Below, piece after piece: positions 1-15,000 of a stretch of 64,000 nt of DNA. The stretch spans positions 146,773 to 210,772 of the forward strand of contig QLIY01000066.1 in assembly GCA_003260075.1 (NCBI GenBank), given 5' to 3'. Origin of the DNA: Phallusia mammillata (Eukaryota > Chordata > Ascidiacea > Phlebobranchia > Ascidiidae). The notes beneath the pieces are model-generated. The model saw only the letters and a program-made list of their open reading frames with translations, searched no databases and was not told the DNA's origin. Numbering within the stretch: the stretch's first letter is position 1; every line of letters starts with the position of its first letter. The position numbers and the translations under genes were made by a program.

Positions 1-1697
1 TTGCAAAGAGTTGGGACCTTGGGTGAAAAGCATATGCAACCACATGTATTGTTGTGCAGCAACATCACAAGGGAATTCACAACTTATAGTTGACAAGTGG
101 CTGTCAGTCTGGCAACGTAACTCTGAAGTCTTCCCCAGCACCATTCAACAAATTTTAGTAGGCAGTATATCTGTCGGGGCCCTTTAAGGTATTTTGTCAA
201 ACTTTGCGGAACCCCCATGAAATAATTTTAATCAATGCAACACAAGTAGGCTACATCAAAGAAAAAAGATGCATACACATCCAACGCACATCACAAAGGT
301 TGACTTGAATTAAACGGTTAACTGAAACACATTGCCGTGTTATTTGGATCGGTCGTTTCTACATTAATCTCGCAACTTAGCTAGAGTGTAACAAGGTTGT
401 ATTTATTACGTCACAATTGATCAATGGTGTAACAAAGGAGGCGAGCATTGCTGTTCGAAACAATGATACTATGAATCATTCGTGTTCGAATTGCTACTCC
501 CCGTGCAACCCTTAAAGTTCACGGAACCCCTGAAAGGGTTGTACGGAACCCTTGAGTTCCGCGGAACCCCGGTTGAAGAGCTCTGTGTTAGGTTGCAGTT
601 TGCACACCATCGACGGTGACAAATCATATGAAAAAGTGTCACAGGCAAGAAACGTAAAAACCTAATTTCCAAGGATGTAGAATAAAACGTACTCATTTTA
701 TTAAACATACGTTTATTTAAACGCGCTTGTTTCCGCATGTGTTTTTGTCGTAACGCCTGTTCAATAAAATGTGTACGTTTATTTTACATTCCTGGCAATT
801 TGGTTTTTATTAAAGCTACTATTTAAGTCCGTATCTTGTGTACCTGAGAAACGTAAAAATGTGGGAAATTAGGCTACGTGCAAGGGTGAGAAAACCTTAT
901 TGTGCATTTCAGGTTTGTCTGCTCAACCAATTTCGATAAACCATTTTTGTTTCTTTCTTTACAGTTTCTAGAACCAAACAAAAATTAAAAACTGTTTAAT
1001 TGGGCTTAGGTATCAGATACTTGTCTTCGTTTCGATGGATTACACTGGCCAACACAATTTTTGGTGTCTTTAATGTTAAAACTGATATTGACTAATTTTG
1101 GGGTGCTGATTTCAAAAATCATTACGGTTTTCTTCAATCAGGTCAACTTTTTAAGTTATTTACAAAATCAAAATTTATGACCATATTGNAATCAGGGCAC
1201 TAAAATTAGTCAAAATCAATTAAAACATTACTGACACCAGAAAAAAAATATTTTTTTGTTGCCCTGTGTTATGGACATGTTTTTTCAAACGTGACTATTT
1301 TGACACGCTTCGCTAATTTTCGTTTATTTTTCGCAAAATGCAAAATGTGACCGAAAAAACTGAAAATGTGATTAGATTCCAATTTGATGCGTGTGCGGAT
1401 TGTAGGGACACTATGCGGTCTCCGCAGGCTATACGTTAGGAACAAGACATTATTTAGGGATTACGATATGCCAGCGGCAGGAGATCTTTGCCTATCGTTG
1501 TCTTTATTTTTGTCTCAAATCAGTAAATAAACACCAAAAATGTTTTTTGCAGATCTCTGTAAGCTGAATTTTGGTCGGTTGCATCAACTATGAAGTGTTT
1601 AAAATGAATACTAAAAGCCTTCAGGTTGAGCAAAATATCTGCATCCGACATATAGTTACAATTAAATTACTTGTTTGTTAAAAACATTTCATATCCG
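1..1697. other. Gene-free upstream stretch with a transposon-end fragment
   Basis: I see no supportable exon here. The part around 490-590 holds repeated words of the type ggaaccc and ends, read on the minus strand, with a hAT-like terminus (CAGAGCTCTTCAACC). No partner end or target-site duplication was found, so this is a truncated element at most. The remainder is AT-rich single-copy-looking sequence that probably includes the promoter of the PHD/SAM gene starting at 1698. Confidence 0.5.
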
Positions 1698-3175
1698 ATG
1701 GTACACAGCAAAAAGTGTTCACTTAAGCGACCGGCCTTTTCCTCCAGTTCGGCAGAAAGTACCGCAAAAAAATCAAAAGATCAACCACAGATGAATGTCA
1801 AAGAAGGCATTGCGGAATCCAATATAGCCCAGGAAATTAGGTTTGTATTGTTTTTTTTATTTATTATTATTAACCTGTATATTGACCAAATATGATTCAG
1901 AAACAGCGCTTTAATAATATAGGTCGATTACAAGTTGGGTACACTTTTACACCAAATTTAGTGTGCAAGAATCGCCATCCCCAAGTGCAAAAAACACATA
2001 TTTTCGAAAACATTTTTTGTTTGAATTTTTTAATGTTGACCATGAAAGCATTATAATGTCATTTTGTTCAGGCCTGTCATATGCGACTTCTGCCTTGGAG
2101 AAGAAAGCAGGAATAGAGATGGAGTATTTGAAAAAATGCTGTTTTGTGTTGACTGTGCTGCCAAAGCTCACCCAAGTTGTATGAAGTATGCACACACTTC
2201 CTTGTTAAATGTTAAAGTGCACATATATAGTCTAAGAAAAGGTGTTGGACACAAGTTAATTAAGCTGTATATATGTATGTTTATTGTTGATTTCGCAAAA
2301 ATTTCAGTAGGTGGTTGGGTGCTGTTTAAGTATATGGTTTGTACTCATTTGTTTTAATGTTTTTATTGAAAGATATTCCAAGTCTTTGGCCAAAAAGGCT
2401 TTGACATACTCTTGGCAATGTATTGAATGCAAGACCTGTGCAGTGTGTGCCTCTGCTGAAGATGGCGATAGTATTTTATTATGTGATGCCTGTGACAAGG
2501 CATATCACATGAGTTGCCATTATCCAAAAGTAAAAGACAACCCAGATGGAAACTGGGTATGTGAATCTTGCTTGGAAGATACGTTACATGCCCCACATTC
2601 ACCAGGTACCTCTTTATTCTTATCTGCCAAATTGTATTTCTGAACTGTTGTGCTATATTATTTCTTAAAGGAAGACTTGAAAACTTTGAGAAGGTTACAG
2701 TGTGTAAATTCACATAACTTGTGGAACAATATTTTTTATTGACACTGTTTTGTTTTCTCTTCGATCCTTAAATACTGTTTTTTTTGCATTTTTAACAGCA
2801 GAATTCAAAGCTACTACTTCAGAAAACCATCAACATTCCAAACACAAGGGTTTTAACGGTGAAACACCTGGCGGCCAAAAAAATGGATCTGCATTTACCA
2901 ATGGACTGGCAGATGAAGTTTTGCTCAAAGATAGCAACTTTGTTCAATGGACAAGCACAGAAGTTGCATCATATTTTGGCAGCCTTGGTTTTAGCAAGCA
3001 TGCTTCAGTGTTTATTAAAGAGGAAATAGATGGGAGGGCTTTGCTTCTGCTTCGAAGAACAGATGTTATCTCAGGACTTTCATTGAAGCTAGGTCCAGCT
3101 GTAAAAATCTACAAGCACATTCTGAACCTACAAAGCAAAAACTCACCACTTAACCTGATGAATGGAGCATCATAA
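1698..3175 (+). CDS. Double PHD finger plus SAM domain protein (4 exons, 288 aa)
   Basis: Exons: 1698-1840, 2072-2185, 2373-2605, 2799-3175. All junctions are GT/AG and the phases run 2, 2, 1 to a TAA stop. Residues 1-47 are a basic, serine-rich leader. Residues about 50-110 form a first PHD-like zinc finger (CDFC, CVDC, HPSC, then WQCIECKTC). Residues about 110-160 form a second (CAVC, LLCDACDKAYHMSC, WVCESC). This tandem arrangement is the double-PHD type of the KAT6/DPF proteins, known to read acetylated or unmodified histone H3 tails. Residues about 205-275 are a SAM domain close to the SAMD1/SAMD13 type (EIDGRALLLL, LKLGPAVKIY). There is no MYST acetyltransferase domain, so this is a reader or adaptor rather than an enzyme. 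The nuclear chromatin role is inferred from the domains. I do not know a vertebrate protein with exactly this architecture, so no symbol is given. The start is the first ATG of the exon-1 frame with a basic leader; an in-frame ATG lies upstream at 1671. Confidence 0.85.
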
Positions 3176-3333
3176 CATCTTAACTAGTTTTTGCCATGTT
3201 AATACATCTAAGTTTTATGATAATGAGCAAAGTCCCTGTGTTTTTATGTTTTACTTCCAAATGCCCATCGCTGCAAACTTCACTGTAACATTATTTAAAA
3301 GTTGTACTGCATATAATGGAGTTTATAATGGTT

Positions 3334-3339
3334 AATAAA
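3334..3339 (+). terminator. Poly(A) signal AATAAA of the PHD/SAM gene
   Basis: A canonical AATAAA lies about 160 nt after the stop codon at 3175, a normal 3' UTR distance. Confidence 0.5.
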
Positions 3340-6065
3340 AAGTGAAAAAGGGGCGCTTGGAAGTCTTTTTGCTCCTTTAAGGATATTTCTCTTGATTTTG
3401 TGCTGATTTTTGAGGCACCATGTATTTTTTATACTTTGTTTTTCATTTTATCTGTCAAATGTGGGGTTGTTTAAATGTTTGTTGAATGAAAAGAGCTTAA
3501 ATTTTCTGCAATTTGCAAGCAATAGACAGTTGTGCACTGGCAGTCTTTTTTCGCTAACGGTTCTTCCCTGAATAAGGACAAATGCAACATCAATTAAATA
3601 CATGTCACTTCATAGACCCATGTTGAAAAAGGACTTTGTTCTGAAAAAATGATACTGCTAGCTATTACTTGTAAGTAGAGATCAATGTGCTTATGTGTGC
3701 AAAAACTGTTATAGGGGGCCAAGGAAAAGGAGACCCAATTAAAAGTGGCAAACTGTGTGTTTGTAGTTGCTGTGAGTGATGTATATTATGTGAAAAATAA
3801 CATATTTAGGTCATAGTGCATGTGAAATGATACCCTGGTGAAAACTAAACTTTTTTGTTGGTTTAACAGAAATACTGGCGTGAAAGAAAAAGTTTGTGTA
3901 CCCATGTTTTATGTGTTTCTGTTATTAACATGTTAACTGCTTCTATCAAATATTAGCAAGTGATATTATCCACCTAATGGCATGTGCACTGTGAACATGC
4001 ATTGTATTCCATCTTGTGTCATTCTCAACAAACCACTTTTGAGTACTGTTGGATTGCCTAAACTTGGAGAAGCACAGATGTCATGTTACAAATTTAAGGG
4101 ATCCCAAATTTATAAATTTTCGATTGCAAGAGGACCCATTTTGGCCAAGATGACAGTTTTTCATTGTAACATCTTGTATCTTTATTGTGGCAAAACCAAT
4201 AAAGGCATCTTTGCCTAACATAAGTGCCTTTTCAACATTGATTGTTTTATTTGTATGTTTGTTTACTAAACATGTGATGTTACACCTTTAAATTGACTTT
4301 AAAAATATTTGAGACATACATTTGTCAACAACATACAGATGAAACTTTATTTCCCTAATTGCTTGAAGTTTTTAAACAAGCTAAAATGCATTTAAATCTA
4401 GCAGGATCGGAAATGTCTGCACTGTTTTATCACTATGTTAAATATTTCAAATGCATAGTTAAACCTTGATCGGTTGGTGTAAATATAGGCAAATTTGTCT
4501 TGTACATATCAATGGTCAATTTATATGTGTACACATATGCAAAGACTGTGGAAGATTTATTTGTTTCTGATTGAACTGCTGTCAATAAACTATTAAAGTT
4601 TGCTTGTTTAGTAACTTGTGCACACGACTTTCTTTTCTGAATTCCTGTCAAAAGCAAACCAACCTTTGAGATAAAATTTCTACAGCCTATTTTTTAGGTT
4701 ATACCATGTTGAATTAAAGAAAAGAATTTACACTTTTTTCCATTTACTGAGTGAGTATGAGATGAGTTTATTTCACTTGGTGAACATAGCATATAAAGCA
4801 GTGGTACCTTTCATGCACCATGGCCCCCTAAAAGTAACTTTGGGGCCCCAGCAAACTCAGCTAAATTTGAAGTCCATGATCTATCAAGATAAGTTGTTTG
4901 CCAAAAATAAACCTCAATATGGATAAATAGTGTGGTAATAGATGATTAAATTAGGAAATTCATTGCAACACACACTTAATTATGAGCATTATAGAAAAAA
5001 AATCTGAGCATTATAAAAGCTGATAATCTAGTGCTTTTTGTTCTTTAAAAATGTGTTTGTAACTCATGCTAGCTAAGTGGTAAGTAAATCCGTTACTTTT
5101 GGCACGATAAAATACATTTGATATTTTAAGGGTAATAAAATTCTGTAGTTTGCTTGAATAAGACAAAGTACTGAAAAATCAATTTATTAACATAATGATA
5201 AACAGATAAAACTATACATGTACAATATTACCATTGGTAGCTACTTATAATAGGGTATATATTTCCTGAATTGTAAAAATCTCTTTAAATGGTAAAAATA
5301 TGCAACAAATAATAGAATACAAATTATAATTTGGCACAAATCTACAGTGGATGGATATAAAATGAAAATACAGTGATTAAACAGAGAGGTAAACTACTTT
5401 AAAGGCGATGGATGGATTTTAAAAGTAAAACTGTACAAAGGTAATTTGATCATACTAACATATTTTTCTTACAGATTAATTAAAAATCAGGTAAAACAAT
5501 GACAAATCACAGTATCTATAGGAAAAATAGGAATTGAAGTAAATTAAAAGTTTAAAAATGGATATTGCATGATTTTGTAATGGCAAAATGTATTGAAAAT
5601 ATTTGGCACAGATCACATTCATAAATGAATAAAGGTACATGAGGTGTTATGGCAAAGCTAGCATTTTAGATTTATTGATGCTTGTGCAGGACCTGTCGAA
5701 AAAGAATTTATTTGCTAAAACAACTTGCACATTTTACTCATTTTTTTATGCAGCTTTGTAAGCTTTTAGTTTATAGTTGATGCATCCAGGGCATTTTAAA
5801 CCCATGTGAGTAATAAAAGTCCAACATAAGTGGAGAAACTGTATCACTGCACTTTATGCTCTGTTATTGACCAAAATATCTACAACTTAATTGTAAGCAA
5901 AGGTTTTAAATGTTCAGGTACAATGTTAAAAATCATTTGCTTTTTCCTTCAATATGCAGACCAATCTTTCAAATGACTGATGTGCAACATCATGGTTGAT
6001 TATGCACAAAGAATTGTCAAATGGTCTTTTCGCCCAGTGCTAGTGCAAAGCATGGAACTTTTTTC
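3340..6065. other. Intergenic stretch between convergent genes
   Basis: The 3' ends of the PHD/SAM gene (+) and the CCDC60 gene (-) face each other here. Open frames are short and have no family resemblance. Around 4799-4850 there is a half-element with the hAT-like start CAGTGGTACC and repeated ggcccc words; no second end was found. The rest is AT-rich and featureless to my eye, and part must be the CCDC60 3' UTR. Confidence 0.5.
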
Positions 6066-9000
6066 CTATGCTTTGACTTGTTTGTGGTCAGTCCCAACTG
6101 GGGCTTCTTTTTTCTCTAATTTTGACTGACGCCACTCATCAAACTCTGCAGCTGGCATGTTGACAATGTGTTCCCTTGCATAATCAATTGCAGCACTAAC
6201 ATCAGGTGAGCAAAGTTCCCAGGGTCGTAAAGTTTTCAAAGCACCCAAAAATGCATCTGGTGTAATGCTGTGCATGTTCTGAAGCATCTTCATGCCAAAA
6301 ATGCTTAGTTTTTGCAGTATATATGAGCATGCTGGGTCTTCATGGATGTTTTCCGGGAGGTTGGTCACTAGATTGTTGTACCTAAAGCACACCTGACATT
6401 AAATTATCACAGAAAAACATGTCTGTAATAACACTTAACCTTGTCAGCATTACTCACAATTATTTTGCAAAATCATTACTTTCTGGAAAAAGGTAAGTAT
6501 ATGTTACTCACCATTCACATATTACAATGCTTGATCGTTTTCCAGAGCTCATTTTTTGACGCAGAAACTTGTCTTGAGCTGCATCCCGCATTCCTTTGAA
6601 GTCTCTATGCATACTGCATGTTCCATGCAAAGTATCAAACTTTATCTCCATTCGCTGCTTCCTGCATCTGGCAAAATGGTCGCAATTAACATGTTATCAA
6701 AAGAATGGAACTACAGTTCTTATTACCAAAAAATGCTAGTATGGTGAGAAAGTTGGTGGGAAATGACTGTGTATATATTTAAGAGTGTTTAGGTTTAGTG
6801 TTCCATCTGCATCTGGTTAGAGCAGTGCTCTTCAACCGGTGTGCATGGTGCACCAGTACGAAAGGTATACAAGGGTGCATCACAAACTTTTACTGAACCA
6901 TTAATATTTGACTTTCAGGATATTAGAAACAAGATGTAGGTTTCAACTGATGTATAAATGAGCCGCTGTATTTTTTAAAATGTTGCTGCTAACACTTTCA
7001 GTGCGGTTGTAGTATGCAGCTCCGCTCGGTTTATTTGACATAAAGTGATGTGATGATTTTTCACATCGCTTTTTTATCTCAGTGTACGTCACAACAACTT
7101 TAAGGGTTCATCAAACCAGAAAAGGTCACTTATCAACGCACACTTGATATAACCACACTATATTTTTTGCCAATTGCGGAAAGTAATCCTGTATTTTCGT
7201 TACTAAAGTTGTCGATGTAACACAGAGTGCACATTTGTTTTTTGTTTGTTTTTCATATCACTGACGTCGCCTCTTTTAACGTTAATGTTACGCCGCCTTG
7301 TGTATTGTACATATCACTGCATGATCTAGTGCACTATTTATAATATTTTATATCACCCATAAATTTGCTGTGTTTTTTGTTTTTTTCACTTTGTANTTTT
7401 TGTTTTTCACTTTGTAATCTACACACCCACAATGCTTGTTCTTTAAATGTAATAACGTCTTGAGCTCTTGGGTTAGATATTGCATATATTGTGGAACTGG
7501 TCACCTGCTGCTGTTTCTGTTTCTTGTTACAGGGAAATTTCATCCTTAAAGCGTCCGTTGAACAACCCTCAGTGACTTCACATGCTGTCAATCGATATGC
7601 TGTGCCTTGTTTTGTTTTTGTGTGTGTATTTGTTTTTTAGGCTTATTTTGTTTTGTTATCTATTGTTTGTTTATTTATTTATTCCTTTGAACTATTATAA
7701 TAAAGATAATTATCTTTAATGTCATTTAATGTGAATGACTCTATTTTAAACAAATTCCCTAATTAACAATTCAATAATAGTCCTAATTTAGGATTTAAAT
7801 TTTTATCATCGTTGTGTGTGTTCTTCCTTCCGGCGCTTGAAACTATCCGACAGGGTTTCTTTCGGTGGTTTCTTTTCCTGTCGAACCCCACCCTCTTTCC
7901 TAACACGGGTGGTTAGTTTATAGGGCCCCCTCGACTGGTCCCACCAACGTTCCCTCCCCAGTCGTGTTAACCATCACTGCGCCAACCTCACTTTCTTGTG
8001 AGCCCCAGTCACATAACGCTTTATAATACGGTGTAGCTGCAGCGCGTTTTGGTATCATCCACCAATTGTGCCCTTTACTGTTTTGCGCTTAATAACGTTT
8101 TAACGTTGCGCAGCTATTTCCGGCTTGGTGATTGTTTTTAGTGCTATTGTGTCGCTATGTTTTCTTTCACCAAGCGAAATAAACTCAACTCAACTCAAGG
8201 TTAAAGAGCACTGGGTTAGAGCAAACATTTTGGTTGTGGGTCTAATCCTGTCCTAACTTCTTTTGTTTAAGTAAGCAATAAATTTGACAACATTGCTCCA
8301 AAGGAACCTTATGGGTTGAACCAAATAGAACTAAGTTAAAAAATAGTCAAATTTACTTAGAATGTGGCACATTCAAACTCGATCTGGACCTTAAACTCAT
8401 TGTAATTTAAAACATTTGGTTGTGGCCTACCCACCAACCACTATAATACAAAAATAAAATAAACATATTTTAGGACTAACTTGTCTAATTCAGTCAGCTG
8501 GTTATGCAACTCCAGTGCTTTTGTGTCATTTACATCATCAAATTTTTCTCTGATTCTGTCAAGTTTCTTAGACTTGTCATCACTTGAGAACTTAAAATTG
8601 AATGTTGATGCAAGTTTGGCTGGGGAACTCTTTGGTCGTATTGGTTTAGATTTTGTCCCCCCTGCTGTTCCAGGTCGACTTGATGGCATGTTATTGTTTG
8701 TGTCCCTGAAATTAGTACAAAAAAGACAAAATGTTAATGCTTATTAGGGTGGGTTAGTTAGCCAATTAATTTGTAAACAAAATTCTATTTTAACATTTTT
8801 AAACTCACAACTTAAATAAAACAAAGTTGTTCTAACCATTTATGCACAAGAAAGTGTATACTCTAGGACAGCGGTTCCCAACCTGTGGGTCGCGACCCCA
8901 ACTGTGGTCGCCTGACAATTTCTCTGGGGTCGCCTAAAAGGCCTGGTTCCCAACTCGTTTTAGGCCAAGGACCACTAGCCCTAATAAATATATTCATGGA

Positions 9001-12000
9001 CAACTTTATTGTTGAGAAAAAAACAGTCATATTTAATTTAGAGCCTACTAATCTTATCCTAGGGGTCACCACTACTTGGCAAATGTTATCAAGGGGTCAC
9101 GACTCCAAAAAGGTTGGGAACCACTGCTGTAGGAAAAGAAAAAGGAATCAAGGTAAAGTTTGCTGCAAATAGCACTGCCACACACAGTGACAAAACTTGC
9201 AAGCACACATGGGGACTAATGTTTTACATTTATTACGTATATCTTCCTATTATTCACCTTGTTCGACTAACAATTGCAGTATGGGGACGAATTCTTGTAG
9301 TGTGAGTGTGTTTTGCGGGAGGTGCAGGTCCTGAAAACTCGACAATTTGGGTGGCAGCAGGCACGACTATCTTTGAGATATTAACTTCTTGTTTCCCAAT
9401 CTTGAAGTAACTATTTCTAGCCCCTGTACGCAATGTTTAACATGTTTACTAAAACCTTGTGAAAAATTTCAAAACAATCGTTTTGGTTAGTAAAAATACC
9501 TTATGTACTAAAGTATATGCATACTGAATATCAAAGAGATGTTTTCCGAAAAAAGATGTTTTATTTGTGCAAGCATTATAAACTCTTTACACCTACATTC
9601 ATGGACAGACATTGGAAGCTTATGATTGGCTTTAGCCACCACTTGTGCTGTTTTTTCTCTTCGGTCCATTTCACGACCAACACTTTCCTCCACAGTGGAC
9701 AACAATTTTACCAAGTGCTCATGGTATTCTTTTTCAGGCAAACTTTCATCATGGTGATCTGCTGTCTTGTCAATGTCAACAGAAAGCCCACCATCTGTCC
9801 CAGTGTCATCATCACCTATATGAAGTATTTTTGAAAGTTTAATCAATACAAACCATTTATACACTACTAAAAAGTGTGCTTGGTTACATAAAAATGCCCA
9901 AACCGAAGACATTTTAAGTAAGCTGCACACAGTGCACACTGTTTCAACTTTTGAGGTCATATCAGTGCAGCTGGTGACAAGACATTGGCTGTATGGGCTG
10001 GTGTAGCAACTTTATCTCACTCTAATACGTTAGGAGTAACAGTAAATTATCATGTAGTGACTCTCTATGTATTTTGTATGATACTAAATCAGTGGTTCCC
10101 AACCAGGGCCCATGGACCCCCAGGGGGGGCCACAAGCTGTGTTTCGGGGGGCCACGGGTGTAGATTCACCAGAAACACCCACTAAAAGCCATTTTCATTT
10201 AAACATTATTCCCTAATTTAATCGACTATTTCACATGCTATTTGTGTATAGTGAGGTTTTTCACAATTACTGATTCATATTTATGCTATTGGACCTGATT
10301 AAAGCCGAAATTAGTACCGAATTTCAACACGAGATTGCCATTTACATTTTTAAGGAGGCCACAGGTCCTACAGGGTTACTTGAGGGGGGCCACGAAGCCC
10401 AAAAGTTACTTTTAGGGGGACACGGTCCACGAAAGGTTGGGAACCACTGTACTAAATAGTTTTACTTCAGTGGCTAACAGGGTTCCTGATAGCCAGTAGG
10501 ATATTTTGGAGGGTCAGTGGGGTGACTAGTGAAGCTATTATGTGAAACATACAAAAGTGCATGGGCAAAGTATGGGTGAATATAAAAAAATTATGACCAA
10601 GATGGCCAAGTGTAGCACAACACAAAATATTATTTGTTCAAATACTGTAAAGCATAAGACTATCAAACATCCCCACCACCAGGGATAAAAAACAACAACA
10701 AAACACTGTCCACTTCAAACAAGAACAAAAATAAAGCAAGAAGCAATTTACCATATTCACTGCCCGCCACAGTACCACCAGCAATAGTAGTTGTGATTGA
10801 TGATTGCCCTGCACTCATTGGTCTTCCCATGCCCCTAATTTGTTCATAAACATCATGGTCTTCAGCATCAAGGCTTCCTTCTGAAGCATGATGTTGACTA
10901 ACAGTCAATGACTTAGCTGATGGGGGTCTAAAGGATAAAACATATATTTTGGTAGCAATTAAACACCTTACTATTGCTGCTTATGGGCAATTACCCATAG
11001 CAAAGCAAATAGTCCAAGGCAAAATTTAGTAACATAACTCATACCTTCTAGGGTCTCCTTGATATCCTGCAAGATCACTGGCTAAACTCCAGTTTTTCCT
11101 TAATGGAGTTTGAAATGGTAATGCTGACACCTTACGTCTGGATCGGCTTCTACATGTAAATACTGTATTAGTTATTTAACAGTCCAACTCAGGTACTACC
11201 TACTATTTAACATATTACCTCAAAACAGCTTTGTAGCTTTGGTTTCTGGTGAATTTAGTCCACTTGTAATTGTTTTTTCGATCCTGGCTAACAATTCTAG
11301 AATCTCGAGTCTTTCCACCAGGATTGCTTGTGTCCCAACATTCTGACAATGGCACCATCACTTTACTGCACAAGAACGGAAAATATTCATCTTTTTAAGG
11401 ATCAGTGGAAAATGGAAAAAATGTTGAAAAATTGCAACTTACTTTTGGTATTGATTGTCAACATTTGCCTCCACTTGACATGACTCCAAAATCCAGTGCA
11501 GACAACAAAGTTGTTTCCAAACACTGTTATAAAAAAGATATATTTTGTACCACAGTAAAGTCTAGCAAATAATTTGCAGTGATATAATTGGCAATGTGAG
11601 TTGCAATCAAAAACATGAATGCCAAGTTGCATACTTTGTTTTGATGATGGATGTCACTCACTATACAAAATGGTACAATATTCATAATTTTACTGTAGTT
11701 ACACTGTGTTTGTTACAAATTTGTGGAAACATAACAGTTTACTCACTTTGTTGTATTGACATCGTATGTAGTTTGGCAAATATTTGTGTACATGGGTGAG
11801 TAAGGCCGAACTTGTTCATTTGCTGCTGAATTTATATTTCCTCTTACTGCTGTCATATTAGGCTGAGAGGTGGTTTGTGACACTGTAATTGATGTCCGAC
11901 TTGGAAGAAAAAAAACACATAGCTAAGTTTATTGCAAGTTACATACTGCAGCAAAGAGTAAAAAAATTGAAGAAACATAGTTATGCTACCACTATAATAT

Positions 12001-15000
12001 TTTGCATGATAAAAAAGGTGCAGTGACTCCCCAAACAATCAAAAAAGAGTTAATGTACAATTTTATATTATTACATAAATTGTAGAGACTAAAGGCAGAA
12101 TAAGTTTGTCATGTAGATTTTCTAAGCTAATTGATAACTTTTGACATGTGCATTTAAGATCATGGTAAAAAGTAAAAAAAAACTAATGAGACAGACTAAA
12201 TGAGACAAAAATGTTTTTTAACTATTTTAATAGCAGATCACTGTGTCCTAAATTTAAATTGACTGCATATCAACCTTCCAGCGCTGCGGAGTGATGTTCT
12301 TCTCGAAGCCTGAAAAGCATGTGACTTCCATTGTTCTTCCGGGTCTTGTTCAGTTTCACTTTCAAAAGTAGCATTGCTAAGACGTATGTGTAGTTCTACA
12401 AAAAACATTCTTTATTAGTCAGAAAAATAAAACCAAAGTTTAGCTGTATTAAACCCTAAACCTTCACTTTTCAAGTTTTGCAAATGACTCGTAATATATG
12501 GAATTGCATAAATCAATAAACAAATAAAAAATTATTGAAAATAGGCAAACGTTTTTGCAAATAGTGTTGAATATAGTCAGGAAAATGTGCAACACATAAT
12601 ATTCTAGGTTCATGTTTAGTTGTGACTTTTGAATCCGGCAAAAACACTTTTGGACCTTTTTAAGTCAACATGGCACTGTTAATTTGGTTCATCCGAGTGT
12701 TTGTCTGTGTGTTTTTCCAAGGATTTATAGTGCTGTACACACTCTCAAGTGTTTACACAAACAAAACACTTTCCTTTATGATGTGAGTGCTTGGAATGAT
12801 AAGAGCCATTGTCGATTCAGCAGCAGCAGGACCCCATGGACATGCACACATTTTTTTTATAGACAACTTCATTCTTATTACTGAAATGATTCTGACACCA
12901 TTTTTACTATTGTGTTATTTTGGATGTTTTTCAACCATATATGTTTATAGGGTGACGCACAAGTAATTGGATATGGTATGTGTGGTAAAGAAAACTTTGG
13001 CTCCATTGTCTTAGCATCCAGTGAACCATTTTTCACAATTGTTTGGGAACAATACAACATGTTTATACACTCCTATATAGTTATAGGTCATGTTCCAAAT
13101 CCTGAATAGATTTTTACAGAAGTTACAAAATACACAAAAGTAAGTAAAAAAACACTAAGTAAGTAAAAAAACAAAAACATTATTTTGTAAGTGGTTTTGT
13201 TGTTATTAAGCCTTATCAACCAGCTATAAATCTCCTAATATTCCTTCCCATAAATGCTTTAGTGTTGCAAGGTAGCTTATTACCTGGATTTCCACATTGT
13301 CTATGGTTTAAATGAGGGCTACTCAAACTTTCTTGCTCTGCGACCCCATTTTACAACATAAATTTCTACGCGACCCCTTGATGGGTATAGGGTGCACAAC
13401 CATTCGCTATGACGGCCGCATCACAGATCTTTATTTCACCAGCGGCTTCTTGTTGCCTGAGTGCTCATGTTTTAAAATTACTGATGTAAAGAAATACTTA
13501 TATATTATATGTATATATACTATCTAATGCCTAATGGCACCTAAAAAGCCTAAATTAATTTCTAACTTGACACACAAATTCACAGTCTTAGCTTTAATGA
13601 CGTCATAATCTATATTGTGACGTTTGTGGTATCTGCTTTTTCGCATTGTTTGCACACAGTAGGCATGAAAAAGTCTGGCACCTATATCGATTAGGCTGGT
13701 AAACTCTTTTAAGTTCCACAAATGGTGTTTAGAGCAGTTTGAAAATCAAAATATTTGACAAAAGAGTTTTTTATTTATTTACGCCACGGCCGCCAGTACA
13801 TTTTTTCTAATAAACATGTTCACGGCCGCACAAATTCGTCTCTGTACGGCCGCAAGGTTGTGCACCCCTGGTATAGCCTCTACACGGGAATGATGTGTAA
13901 ACAATAAATGTACGCACGTATACCATTTATTGTGACTGACATAATGTTTCGCGCAAAATGTTTCACGACCCCAAAATAATATTCCCACAGTTTGAGAAGC
14001 CCTGGTTTAAATCATGCAACAGTATATCAGTGGTTACTTACCATCCTTATAGTTTCTCATTTCATTTTGTTTCTTGATCAAAAAGGCATTATCTCTTATA
14101 TTTTGTGATTTCTCCAGGATTGGAAAAAGTGCATGCCCCATTTTTACACTGGCCATCGCCTCTCGAACAGAGGTTAAATCTTTGAAAAGATCTTGAAAAT
14201 CTCTGCAATGTAATCAGCACAAAGTAATCTAATGTACTTTAGGCACACAAAAATGTATTTTTTTGCAAACTTTAATAAAAGACAGTTGTAAATTGATAAA
14301 AGATTGTTCGGTTTGTAACAATACTAATAAACTTTGTACTACAGTATATGTTAGCAATCTACTTTGTAATGTAACTGTGTATGAGTGGACCATTATGATT
14401 AAAGGGCATTTGCAGCAGTTTCACACATCAAGAGAATTATTTGGTGTTATGAGCCTTGGCTGAGTACCATATTTAAAAACAACAATGCAACTATGTCATA
14501 CTTTTGTTCTTTATATTTCATAACAAAAGATGCTGTTGACATTTTTCTCTTGTGCTGTTTGGCTTTTGCGTTTCTTTGTGATGAAGTTAGTCCTGCCTTT
14601 GTTCGATCAGTCTGGAATGTTTACATTACGATTGTTATTCCTTTGAACTTTTTGAGGAAATTACAATTAACAAACAAAAGTAGATTCCAGATGCAGTTTT
14701 ACCTCATTGCTTGAAAATATTTCCAATTAATGACATTGATGAAATTAGGTTAATGATATCCAAATTGTGAAAAAATATATTTAAAAAACATCAAACATTA
14801 ATTATTAGGTTCGTAATACTTTATTTGACTAAATAATGTGTAAACTTTTAAAAATTTGTTTTATAAAACAAATCACCTCAGCAAAAAACAAAAAAGTGCC
14901 GTATTTCGGTGGTCCATTATACTGTATTACAGTATTTGCAAAACTTTTGAAAAGACTCCAAATTTAACAATTGTAAACATTTACGTTAAACATTAAAAGT

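Noticed and set aside
13312..13988. Open frames on both strands, 60-71 aa
   Set aside because: They are inside the nested hAT elements and have no transposase similarity.
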